Assembly (NCBI RefSeq): GCF_002355515.1 | Contig: NZ_AP014809.1 | Location: forward strand, 761,001-825,000 | Length of the DNA stretch: 64,000 nt | Reading direction: 5' to 3' | Source of the DNA: Methylorubrum populi | Lineage (GTDB): Bacteria > Pseudomonadota > Alphaproteobacteria > Rhizobiales > Beijerinckiaceae | Part shown: in pieces, positions 1-7,361 of the stretch | Layout: every line of letters begins with the position of its first letter | How positions within the stretch are numbered: the stretch's first letter is position 1 | Translations under genes and position numbers: made by a program | The notes under the pieces: model-generated | What the model saw: the letters and a program-made list of their open reading frames with translations, nothing else | What the model was told of the DNA's origin: nothing | Databases searched by the model: none

Positions 1-2
1 CC

Positions 3-857
3 CCCGCCTCGCCCGACGGCCGCGTCGATCCGGCGGCCCTGCGCGCGCTGATCGCTCGGCTCGTGAACGCGGGCGTGGATTCGATCGGACTTCTCGGCAG
101 CACCGGCACCTACGCCTACCTGTCCCGCGACGAGCGCCGCCGTGCCGTCGAGGCCGCCCTGGACGAAGCCGGCGGTCGTGTACCGGTCATCGTCGGCATC
201 GGGGCTCTGCGCACGGACGAGGCGGTCGCCCTGGCGCAAGATGCGCGGGCGGCGGGCGCCGCAGCGGGACTCCTGGCCGCGATGTCCTACACGCCGCTGA
301 CCGACGACGAGGTGTTCGAGCACGTCTCCGCGGTGGCGGCGGGCAGCAGGCTGCCGATCTGCATCTACGACAATCCCGGCACCACGCATTTCCGGTTCAC
401 GCCCTCATTGGTCGGGCGGCTGGCACAGGTGTCCGGTATCCATGCGCTCAAGAGCCCGGCCCCGGACCCCGACGCGGTGGCCGGCCATCTCGACGCCCTG
501 CGCCGGGCGGTGCCCGCCGATTTCCGGCTCGGCTATAGCGGTGACTGGAACGCAGCGGAGGCGCTGCTCGCCGGCGGCGAGGCTTGGTACAGCGTTGCGG
601 CCGGACTGTTCCCGGAACCCTGCCTCGCGATCCTGCGGGCCGCGCAGGCCGGGGACGCCGCGCGGGCGCGGGCGCTCAACGCGCGGATGCAGCCGCTCTG
701 GGACCTCTTCAGGGAGTTCACCAGCCTCCGGGTCGTCTACGCGGCGGTCGACCATCTCGGCCTGTGCCGAGCTGATCCGCCCCGGCCGATCCTGCCGCTC
801 CCGGAAACCCTCCGGATCCGGGTGGCGGATGTCGTGGACCGTCTCGGGCTCGCCTGA
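3..857 (+). CDS. Dihydrodipicolinate synthase/N-acetylneuraminate lyase family aldolase, 5' partial
   Basis: The frame is already open at base 3, so the true start lies before the window; the GTG at 63 is internal. The protein is a class I TIM-barrel lyase of the DapA/NanA family, which forms a Schiff base with a keto acid and cleaves or condenses it. Visible family marks are GLLGSTGTY near the start (substrate loop), IYDNPGTT with the conserved Tyr, and the lysine in HALKSPAPD as the Schiff-base residue. The C-terminal half (YSGDWNAAEALLAGG) matches the usual GDD-type loop region. Genuine DapA enzymes sit in lysine operons; no such context is visible, so the substrate is unknown. Confidence 0.85.
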   Translation, partial: PASPDGRVDPAALRALIARLVNAGVDSIGLLGSTGTYAYLSRDERRRAVEAALDEAGGRVPVIVGIGALRTDEAVALAQDARAAGAAAGLLAAMSYTPLTDDEVFEHVSAVAAGSRLPICIYDNPGTTHFRFTPSLVGRLAQVSGIHALKSPAPDPDAVAGHLDALRRAVPADFRLGYSGDWNAAEALLAGGEAWYSVAAGLFPEPCLAILRAAQAGDAARARALNARMQPLWDLFREFTSLRVVYAAVDHLGLCRADPPRPILPLPETLRIRVADVVDRLGLA

Positions 858-917
858 TCCGGCCGCCGGACAGTCGGCGCGGGACAGTCGCCGTGCGCCG
901 GTCTTAAAGGTCGATTC

Positions 918-957
918 ACGCAGAACTGTTTGACTCACCGCAGAGTAAGTTCTGCGT
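918..957. promoter_or_regulatory. 10-bp inverted repeat around a -35-like hexamer upstream of the DUF2336 gene
   Basis: ACGCAGAACT at 918-927 is the exact reverse complement of AGTTCTGCGT at 948-957, with a 20-bp spacer. A TTGACT hexamer (929-934) lies inside the spacer, and the downstream gene begins at 969, only 11 bases past the second arm. A perfect symmetric pair at this position looks like an operator for a dimeric regulator. The regulator is unknown. Function is inferred from position and symmetry only. Confidence 0.45.
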
Positions 958-968
958 AATCGAGTGCC

Positions 969-1964
969 ATGTCCTCATCGGTCGCCGAAGCGCCGGACCT
1001 GTCCGGCCTCATCGAGCTCTCGCGCGATCCCGCGCTCGACCTGAAGCCCGTGATCCTTCGGGTGCAGACCGACCTGTTCCTGACGGCTCCGGTCCATGAC
1101 CGGGCGATCCTCCAGGCCTTTGAGTCCCTCGCGGCGGGCCTGATCCCGACGGTGGACGCGGACACGCTGCGCATCGTCGCCGAGAAGCTCGACGGCTGCC
1201 CCGACGTGCCGGCCGGCGTCCGCGCCGCGCTGGAAGCGCGCGGATTTCCCCTGGCCCCGCCCCGCGAGCCGGGGACGGAGGCCGAAGCCGACCGGGCGAT
1301 CGCGGCAAATCCCGGCGCGCTGATCGGCACCCGAACCCTGGAGCGCCTCGTCGCCCGCGCCCGCACCGATGCGGCCCTCGCCCACACCCTGCTCGGCCGG
1401 CCCGACATTCCGCCCGCCGACCTTGCGCCCCTCTGGCTCTTCGCGGAGCCGGAGCAGCGCCGCGCCATCGCCGAGGCGGTCGAGGCGACCGCGGCCCTGC
1501 GCCCCTGCCCGTCGACGCCCAGGACGCTGGCGACGAGCCTCGTCGAGCATTCCCACGCCCGCGACGTGCAGGCCTTCGTCACCGCGCTCGGGAACGGGCT
1601 CGGCCTGCCGCCGAACTATCTCAGCGCCGCCATCGATCCGGCCGCCCGCTACGACCTGCTGACGCTCGCCCTGCGGGCGGCGGATCTGCGCGAGGGCGAG
1701 GCGGTCTTCGTCTTCCTCACGCTCAACGACAGCGTGGCGCGCTCGGTCGATCGGGTGTTCGCCCTCGTCACGCTGTTCCGCGAAACGAGCCGGGCCACCG
1801 CCCGCGACCTTCTCTGCGCGATCCTCGGCGTGCCGGTGATGGAGCGCGCGGGCGGCGAGCACCAGCCGCTGCACGGCCCCGAGGCCCGGCGTCCCGCCCC
1901 GGCCGCGGCCGAGCGCGGAGGCTTGCGCACCATTCTCCCGACGCGCCTGCGCCGCACGAGCTGA
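969..1964 (+). CDS. DUF2336 domain-containing protein
   Basis: The product of 331 residues belongs to the DUF2336 family, common in Rhizobiales and other alphaproteobacteria and without an established biochemical role. Typical traits are a repeated helical HEAT-like pattern (LIELSRDPALDLKPVIL, later VARARTDAALAHTLLGRPDIP) and no signal peptide or membrane segment, so it is probably cytosolic. The C-terminal 40 residues are rich in Arg and Ala and look disordered. It stands alone, with a converging DUF1491 gene 18 bases downstream. The inverted repeat at 918-957 suggests regulated expression. Family assignment is from remembered sequence pattern. Confidence 0.8.
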   Translation: MSSSVAEAPDLSGLIELSRDPALDLKPVILRVQTDLFLTAPVHDRAILQAFESLAAGLIPTVDADTLRIVAEKLDGCPDVPAGVRAALEARGFPLAPPREPGTEAEADRAIAANPGALIGTRTLERLVARARTDAALAHTLLGRPDIPPADLAPLWLFAEPEQRRAIAEAVEATAALRPCPSTPRTLATSLVEHSHARDVQAFVTALGNGLGLPPNYLSAAIDPAARYDLLTLALRAADLREGEAVFVFLTLNDSVARSVDRVFALVTLFRETSRATARDLLCAILGVPVMERAGGEHQPLHGPEARRPAPAAAERGGLRTILPTRLRRTS

Positions 1965-1982
1965 CGCGCCTCGGGCGAGACG

Positions 1983-2324
1983 CTACTCCACGAGCGGTAG
2001 GCCGTGCCGGCCCTCGCGGTCGTCGATCTCGACGATCCAGAGATCGGAATCGAAGCGAATCTCACGGGCGATCCGCTCCTCCACATCCGGCGACGGCGCG
2101 GCGGCAAGGATCGCCGTGAACAGGCGGTCGCCCGGATCCTCCGCCTCGATCAGCGCCTGGGGGGCCGGGCCGTAGAGGTCGGCGGTGCCGTCGAGCCGGT
2201 CGACCTTGACGAAGATCGCCCCCGCTTCCGCCGCGCCGCGGCGGCGCTGCACCGCGGGGATGCCCTCGCCGTTGAGGCGGCGCAGCTGCGCGGAGACCCA
2301 GAAATCCGAGCGGAGGCGTGGCAT
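1983..2324 (-). CDS. DUF1491 family protein
   Basis: A 113-residue cytosolic protein of the alphaproteobacterial DUF1491 family. The N-terminal pattern MPRLRSDFWVSAQLRRLN and the central AGAIFVKVDRLDGTADLYGPAP are characteristic, and the C-terminal WIVEIDDREGR completes the short alpha/beta fold. No enzymatic role is known to me. In other alphaproteobacteria it is often near a peptidoglycan-binding protein and a sensor kinase, as here: the next two genes on the same strand are of these types, although gaps of 70 and 142 bases argue against tight coupling. Confidence 0.8.
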   Translation of the reverse strand: MPRLRSDFWVSAQLRRLNGEGIPAVQRRRGAAEAGAIFVKVDRLDGTADLYGPAPQALIEAEDPGDRLFTAILAAAPSPDVEERIAREIRFDSDLWIVEIDDREGRHGLPLVE

Positions 2325-2394
2325 GCCCGGTTCATAGGCGCACGCCGCGCCGATGGCGAGGGCGGCAGGCCATCCGCAAGACCGGCGGATGAGG

Positions 2395-3147
2395 TCAGCC
2401 GCTCGCCTTGGCGGTCATCTCGCGGGTCAGGGCGCGCAGGGTCGGTCCGGCGGCCTCGCCCTTCACCGGCAGCTTGCGGTCGCGCTCGAACTTCTCGATC
2501 GCCGCCTTCGTGCCGGGCCCCATCAGGCCGTCATCCTTGAGCGGGCCGTAGCCGAGCTTGGTCAGCGCGCGCTGGACACGGATCACGGCGGGATCGGGCT
2601 TGGCGGTCTCGGGCTTGGCGGTCTCCGTCTTCGCCACCTCGGCCTTCTCCTTCGCGGCCGGCTTCGGCTCGGGCCTGCGCTCCGCCCTCGGGGTGACCGA
2701 GGCCGTCGTCTCGCCGGAACGGATCATGTCGGCGATCGCGTCACGGGGCGCTGCCGGCACCTCCCGCGCAGGCGCGGGCTTCGGCGTCTCCACCGCGCGA
2801 ACCTCCCGCACCGGCTGCGGCGCAGGCTTTCCCGCCACCGGCTTCGGCTCGACGGTCGGCAGGATCGGCGCCGGATGCGGCCCGGCCTGGAGGCCCATGG
2901 CGTTGACGCAGACATAGATCGCCGCCCCGGCGCCGAGCAGCGTTCCGAACACGCCGCCGGGATAGCGCAGGCAGAACCGTCCGGCCCCGTTCGCCGCAGT
3001 CAGGACGGAGGCCTGCCAGCCGGAGGCCGCGGGTCCGCGCGGAGCCGGCTTGCGGCGCGGCGACTTGGCCGGGCTTCGTCCGACCCGCATGTCACCGGGG
3101 ACGACGATCTCGCGCTGATCCCGTCGGGCGGGCGGCTCGCGCATCAT
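2395..3147 (-). CDS. Membrane-anchored peptidoglycan-binding (PGRP-type, PG_binding_1) protein
   Basis: A product of 250 residues. The N-terminal 60 residues are basic and Pro-rich, followed by one hydrophobic segment (about residues 68-90, VFGTLLGAGAAIYVCVNAMG), a long Pro/Lys/Glu-rich linker, and a C-terminal peptidoglycan-binding domain (about residues 183-240) with the usual VQRALTKLGY and DGLMGPGTKAAIEKF pattern. It is probably anchored in the inner membrane with the domain in the periplasm. The start has AAGGAG five bases upstream; ATG ATG makes 3147 or 3144 equally possible. The partner and exact job are unknown. Confidence 0.8.
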   Translation of the reverse strand: MMREPPARRDQREIVVPGDMRVGRSPAKSPRRKPAPRGPAASGWQASVLTAANGAGRFCLRYPGGVFGTLLGAGAAIYVCVNAMGLQAGPHPAPILPTVEPKPVAGKPAPQPVREVRAVETPKPAPAREVPAAPRDAIADMIRSGETTASVTPRAERRPEPKPAAKEKAEVAKTETAKPETAKPDPAVIRVQRALTKLGYGPLKDDGLMGPGTKAAIEKFERDRKLPVKGEAAGPTLRALTREMTAKASG

Positions 3148-3161
3148 TTCGCTCCTTCACA

Positions 3162-3207
3162 GCATCGTCCCGAAAGCGGGCTTCGCGCTTTTGCAAGCGG
3201 ACGATGC
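3162..3207. repeat. REP-like intergenic hairpin
   Basis: GCATCGTCC at 3162-3170 pairs exactly with GGACGATGC at 3199-3207 and the loop is rich in AAGCGGGCTT-type sequence. Hairpins of this sort (GCATCGTCCCGAAAAG...) are dispersed between genes in Methylobacterium and related genomes, from memory. It lies between the peptidoglycan-binding gene and the sensor kinase, both on the minus strand, so it could attenuate or stabilise a shared transcript. Only one copy is in this window, so the repeat nature cannot be confirmed here. Confidence 0.45.
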
Positions 3208-3289
3208 AGAAACGGGAATCTCGAGCAGGATTCCGGATCGAATGTCCGGATCCGTGCCCGAGGGTTCTGCCGGGCGTCGCGCGAGCGGC

Positions 3290-5230
3290 TCATCCGGCGC
3301 GGCGCATCGGGGCGTCCGCCGAAGGCGGAGCGGGGTCGAACAGGCCGACCGGCAGGCGGATCGGCTCGGGCACCGGCTCCGATACCGCCGCGCCCCGCAC
3401 CGAGGTGCGGATCGGCGCCGGCTGGTTCTGCGCCGGGACGATCTTCGCGCCACCGGAAGCCGCCTTGCCGGCGGTCGCCGCGGCGGCCTTGGCGCGGCTG
3501 CAATCGAGCGGCAGCGTCACGGTGACGGCCGTGCCCTTGCCGGGGGCGCTCTCGACCGAGACGGCGCCGCCATGCAGCCCGGCGAGGCCGCGCACCACGG
3601 AGAGGCCGAGCCCGGTGCCCTCGTGGCTCCGGCCGTAGCCGCCGCCGACCTGGAAGAAGGGGTCGCCGAGCCGCGGCAGGTCGGCCTCGGTGATGCCGAT
3701 GCCGTTGTCGCTCACCACGAGGTCGAGATAGGCCCCGCCCCGGCGCACCATCACCTCGACCCGCCCGCCGCGCGGCGTGAACTTCACCGCGTTCGAGATC
3801 AGGTTGATCAGCATCTGGCGGCAGGCGCGGGCATCGGCCACGAGGGCGCAGCCGGCGGGCACGGGGGCGCTCACCAGGGTGATGCCCGAGGCATCGGCCT
3901 TGAGCCGCATCAGGTCGCAGCAGCTTCGCAGCAGCGCTTCGACATCGACCGGCTCGGGCTGGAAGTCGAAATGCCCGCCGCGGATGCGCGAGATGTCGAG
4001 CAGCGTGTTGACCACGTCGAGCAGGTGACGCCCGGACTGGGCGATGATCCCGGCATATTCGCGCGAGCGCTCCGGCGAGAGGCTCACCGCGCCCTCCCCG
4101 CCCAGCACGTCCGAGAAGCCGATGATGGCGTTGAGGGGCGTGCGCAACTCGTGGCTGACGGTGGCGAGGAAGTGGGTCTTCACCTCGTCGGCGCGCTCGG
4201 CCTCGGCGCGGGCGCGGTCGAGCTCCTGCGCGTGGCGGCGGTGCTCGGACACGTCGCGGGTCACGGCGACGACGGTCGAGCCGTTGGCGCCGGCCAGCCC
4301 CGCCTCGATCCGGTGGGCGCGCATCTCGGCGAAGATGGTGCGGCTGCCGTCGGCGCGGGGCGCGTCGAGGTGCAGGCGGAAGGGCACGGTCGCCGGCGCG
4401 CCGTGGGCGGCGACATCGCTGATTGCCTGGAGCAGCGCCGGACGGTCGCCGATATGCACCCGGTCGAGCAGGCCGTGGCCGCGCAGGCGGCTCGCCTCGG
4501 CGCCGACGAAGCGGGCGGCCGAGCCGCTCGCCTCCAGCACCCGGCCGTTGGCGTCGTGCCACGTCACGAGGTCGTCGATGGCCGAGAGCAGCAGGCGGTC
4601 GCGGGCCTCATTGTCCCGCATGCGCGCGCGCCACTCGCCTTCGCGGCGCATGTGCTCCATGGCCTGCGCCGCGATGTGACCGATGGCGGTCACGGCGAAG
4701 ACCGGCATGACGATGGCGTTGGGCCAGTCGAGGGCGAGGCTGCCGATGGGCAGGTAGCCGCTCAGCGCGATCGCGAAGGCGCCGAGGACGGCGATGACGG
4801 AGGCCGCGATCGTCGCCCGGCGCGAGCCGGAAATCATCGCCTCCAGCGGCACCGCCACGAGCCAGATCGCGGCGGCCGAGCTCGCGCCGCCGGTCAGCGC
4901 GGCGAGGCAGACGACGATGCCGGTCAGGCCGAGCGAGGACAGGGCATGCGCGACCCACAGCGAGCCGGTGCGCGACAGGACGACGGCGGCAAACAGCGGC
5001 AGGAACAGGCTCGCGATGGCGATCGCCTCGATGCCGCTCGGGACCCCGCGCCAGACGAGGTAGGGCGGGAGGCCCGCCATCATCACGACGCCGGTGGCCA
5101 GCCGCGAGATCAGGAAGCGCTCGTGGCGGAACCGCACGCCCGGCTCGGCCACGACGGAGGCGTGGACCAGCCCGGCGAGACGGGCATCGAAGAGGGAGGC
5201 AAGGGCACCGTCTTTACGCAACACCACCAC
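3290..5230 (-). CDS. PAS sensor histidine kinase, DivJ/PleC-like
   Basis: A hybrid-free histidine kinase of 646 residues. The N-terminal part (about residues 40-190) carries several hydrophobic segments (inner membrane), then a PAS domain (about 205-325), a HisKA dimerisation domain with the phosphoacceptor His in ATVSHELRTPLNAIIGFS, and an HATPase domain with N box (NLISNAVKFTP), G1 (DNGIG) and G2 (GTGLGLSVVRGL). The C-terminal tail of about 60 residues is Pro/Ala-rich. Membrane region plus PAS plus this H box resembles the DivJ/PleC/PdhS cell-cycle kinases of alphaproteobacteria, but no response regulator is adjacent, so the assignment is tentative. The start is a GTG in a run of GTGs and may be a few codons off. 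Confidence 0.85.
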   Translation of the reverse strand: MVVLRKDGALASLFDARLAGLVHASVVAEPGVRFRHERFLISRLATGVVMMAGLPPYLVWRGVPSGIEAIAIASLFLPLFAAVVLSRTGSLWVAHALSSLGLTGIVVCLAALTGGASSAAAIWLVAVPLEAMISGSRRATIAASVIAVLGAFAIALSGYLPIGSLALDWPNAIVMPVFAVTAIGHIAAQAMEHMRREGEWRARMRDNEARDRLLLSAIDDLVTWHDANGRVLEASGSAARFVGAEASRLRGHGLLDRVHIGDRPALLQAISDVAAHGAPATVPFRLHLDAPRADGSRTIFAEMRAHRIEAGLAGANGSTVVAVTRDVSEHRRHAQELDRARAEAERADEVKTHFLATVSHELRTPLNAIIGFSDVLGGEGAVSLSPERSREYAGIIAQSGRHLLDVVNTLLDISRIRGGHFDFQPEPVDVEALLRSCCDLMRLKADASGITLVSAPVPAGCALVADARACRQMLINLISNAVKFTPRGGRVEVMVRRGGAYLDLVVSDNGIGITEADLPRLGDPFFQVGGGYGRSHEGTGLGLSVVRGLAGLHGGAVSVESAPGKGTAVTVTLPLDCSRAKAAAATAGKAASGGAKIVPAQNQPAPIRTSVRGAAVSEPVPEPIRLPVGLFDPAPPSADAPMRRAG

Positions 5231-5621
5231 GCACAGCGCGAAACTCGACCCGAAACCCGGGTGTCCCGCGCCCCTCGACTACTCGTTACGATCTTCAGGC
5301 AAACCGTCGCAGAGCCGGTTTAAGCGAGGATGAAAAGGGTCGCTCACTTGCCGCCGACCGCGGCGGTGAGGGGGCCCCTGCAGGGGCCGGTCGAAGTGCC
5401 GATCCCCGTTCTTCACAGCCCCCCGAAACGGCGGAAGCGGCGCTCGGCACAGGGTAAACCGGCGGCCCGAAGGGCGCGCATTGCCGGAAAAAGGCTTCGT
5501 TCACCACGTCGGCGTTTTGGCCTCTCGCGCTTCATCCGGCGGTGCCGGGACGATGGCAGGATCAAGCGATCGTTCCCTGCCGGCCGCGCCGGCGAAGCAG
5601 CGCCTCCTCGGAACCGGATCG
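5231..5621. other. Intergenic stretch with no supported gene
   Basis: About 390 bases between divergently transcribed genes. A frame is open through part of it ahead of the following gene (from an ATG at 5481) but the residues before 5622 look like random GC-rich translation. It must hold the promoters for the kinase (minus) and the small membrane protein (plus). I see no convincing -35/-10 pair or RNA gene. Confidence 0.4.
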
Positions 5622-6014
5622 ATGTCGTTTCTCCTGCGCGCCGCCCTCGTGATCGGTGCCCTCTCGTACCTCGCGCTCCAGCGCCAGGACGGGTCGTCGC
5701 CCGCCCCGCCCCGTCCCGCCACGGCAGGGGTCGCCAAGGGGAACACGGCGGCGAGTACGCTGGGGCTCCCGACGGGGATCGCCGAGGGCGACGCGTTGGA
5801 CAGCCTGACCACCGGCGGCATCGGCGCGCTGGTGAACGCCCTGAACGCGCTGCCGCCCGAGACCCGGGAGGAGATGGTGCGGGCCGGGGCGGACGCTGTC
5901 GCCCGGCGCGTCACCGGGCACGCCCTCGGACCGCTCGCGCCGCAGCGTCCGTCCGCCGACACCCTCTCGGCCAGCGACCGCCAGCCGTCATGGCGCGGAC
6001 CCACATCACACTGA
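5622..6014 (+). CDS. Small membrane-anchored protein of unknown function
   Basis: From ATG 5622 the product has 130 residues and begins MSFLLRAALVIGALSYLAL, a single N-terminal membrane anchor or uncleaved signal. The rest is Ala/Thr-rich with a helical stretch (GIGALVNALNALPPETREEMV). Earlier ATGs at 5481 and 5553 are in frame, but the residues they add look non-coding. I do not recognise a family. It precedes the cydB-like gene by 69 bases on the same strand but shows no similarity to cydA. Confidence 0.5.
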   Translation: MSFLLRAALVIGALSYLALQRQDGSSPAPPRPATAGVAKGNTAASTLGLPTGIAEGDALDSLTTGGIGALVNALNALPPETREEMVRAGADAVARRVTGHALGPLAPQRPSADTLSASDRQPSWRGPTSH

Positions 6015-6083
6015 GCGCGGTTCTGGCCTGATGAGGCGGCGCTCCTATAACGGACGGGCGCCACCGACCGGGAAGGAGCGACG

Positions 6084-7127
6084 ATGTTCGGCTTCGGAAG
6101 CGAGTACGAGGGCTTGGCCTTCTGGCTGCCGCTGGTTTGGGCTGGCCTGCTGGCGCTCGCGGTGGCGATGTATGTCGTCATCGACGGGTTCGACCTCGGG
6201 GTCGGCATCCTCTTCACCGCCGCACGGCCCGGCAACTGGCGCGACCGGATGATGCTCTCGGTGGCACCGATCTGGGACGGCAACGAGACCTGGCTCGTGC
6301 TCGGCGGCGGCGGGCTGTTCGCGGTGTTCTCGGTCGCCTACGCGATCCTGCTTCCGGCACTCTACCTGCCGATCATCCTGATGCTGATCGCGCTGATCTT
6401 CCGCGGGGTCGCCTTCGAGTTCCGCTTCAAGGCCGAGCGCTCGCAGGTGGTCTGGGACAACGCGTTCCACTACGGCTCGCTGGTCGCGACCTTCGCGCAG
6501 GGCATGGTGCTCGGCGCCTTCGTCCAGGGTTTCCAGACCGAAGGACGGGGCTTCTCCGGCGGCACCTTCGATTGGCTGACCCCCTTCAGCGTCATGACCG
6601 GCATCGGCCTCGTCTGCGGCTACGGGCTGCTCGGCGCGACGTGGTGCGTGATGAAGACCTCGGGCGAACTGGAGATCTGGTCGCGGATCAAGGCCAAGCA
6701 GTTCCTGATCGGCACCGTCGTCTCGATGGCGATCGTCAGCGCCTGGGTGCCGTTCCTGGGACTGCACATCCAGTGGCGCTGGTTCTCCTGGCCGAACGTT
6801 CTGTTCGTGGCCCCCGTGCCGCTGCTGACCGCCTTCGTCTGCTGGCGGATCTGGAAGGCGATCGAGGACGGGCGCGAGGTCGCACCCTTCCTCCTCTCGA
6901 TCGCCCTGTTCCTGCTCGGCTTCCTCGGCCTCGCGATCAGCCTGTTCCCCTACATCGTGCCGCCCAAGCTCACGATCTGGCAGGCGGCCAACGCGACCTC
7001 GGCCCTGCAATTCGCCCTGGTCGGCTACGCGGTGGTGATGCCGCTGACGCTGGCCTACACGGCCTATGCCTACTGGGTCTTCCGGGGGAAGATCGAGGAG
7101 AACCCGAACGCGGCGAGCTATCATTGA
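6084..7127 (+). CDS. cydB: Cytochrome bd-type ubiquinol oxidase subunit II (CydB/CioB-like)
   Basis: The protein of 347 residues is an integral membrane protein of the CydB family, which with CydA forms the bd-type quinol oxidase that reduces oxygen to water. Family marks are VVIDGFDLGVGIL in the first membrane helix, WDGNETWLVLGGGGLFAVFS, LILPALYLP-like LLPALYLPIILM, and FRGVAFEFRFKAE. Eight to nine hydrophobic helices are visible. The start has GGAAGGAGCG upstream. No cydA gene precedes it, which is unusual; CydA with its haem ligands must be encoded elsewhere or be absent. A DUF2474-type small subunit overlaps its stop. Confidence 0.93.
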   Translation: MFGFGSEYEGLAFWLPLVWAGLLALAVAMYVVIDGFDLGVGILFTAARPGNWRDRMMLSVAPIWDGNETWLVLGGGGLFAVFSVAYAILLPALYLPIILMLIALIFRGVAFEFRFKAERSQVVWDNAFHYGSLVATFAQGMVLGAFVQGFQTEGRGFSGGTFDWLTPFSVMTGIGLVCGYGLLGATWCVMKTSGELEIWSRIKAKQFLIGTVVSMAIVSAWVPFLGLHIQWRWFSWPNVLFVAPVPLLTAFVCWRIWKAIEDGREVAPFLLSIALFLLGFLGLAISLFPYIVPPKLTIWQAANATSALQFALVGYAVVMPLTLAYTAYAYWVFRGKIEENPNAASYH

Positions 7128-7222
7128 GCGCCCGGCGCATCCTCTGGTTCGTCGTCCTCTACGGCCTGAGCCTCATCGCCTTCACGGCGCTCGTCTATTT
7201 CATCCGCGCCATCGCGCGGTGA
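7124..7222 (+). CDS. DUF2474/CydX-like 32-residue membrane protein
   Basis: A TTG start at 7124 overlaps the cydB stop (TTGA, 4 bases). The 32-residue product, MSARRILWFVVLYGLSLIAF at its start, has short basic ends and one membrane helix. DUF2474 and CydX-type peptides are single-helix subunits found directly after cydB in cyanide-insensitive (Cio) and bd oxidases, where they stabilise the complex. The size, the TTGA coupling and the Trp plus hydrophobic helix fit DUF2474. Such short genes are often missed. Recognition is by context and pattern. Confidence 0.7.
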   Translation: MSARRILWFVVLYGLSLIAFTALVYFIRAIAR

Positions 7223-7235
7223 GATGGGCGCCGGC

Positions 7236-7361
7236 TCAGAGGCATAGCGTCAGGGCGGCGTGAAGCCAGAGCGTCACCCCCTCCCGGGCCCAGAGCAGCG
7301 CGCCGACCAGCGTCAGCGCGCCGAGAAGGGCGAGGACGACGAGTTCGTCCCGTCCGCTCAT
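7236..7361 (-). CDS. 41-residue single-pass membrane peptide, translationally coupled to the MFS gene
   Basis: An ATG at 7361 overlaps the MFS transporter stop as ATGA and opens a 41-codon frame beginning MSGRDELVVLALLGALTLVG and ending with an amphipathic helix. One clear membrane segment is followed by WAREGVTLWLHAALTL. The exact stop-start overlap and the coherent hydrophobic pattern support a real gene. No family is recognised. It could be an accessory peptide of the transporter. Confidence 0.55.
   Translation of the reverse strand: MSGRDELVVLALLGALTLVGALLWAREGVTLWLHAALTLCL

Noticed and set aside
1983..2540. Plus-strand frames antisense to DUF1491 and the peptidoglycan-binding gene
   Set aside because: They are Arg/Gly-rich shadows of genes with clear family patterns on the minus strand.
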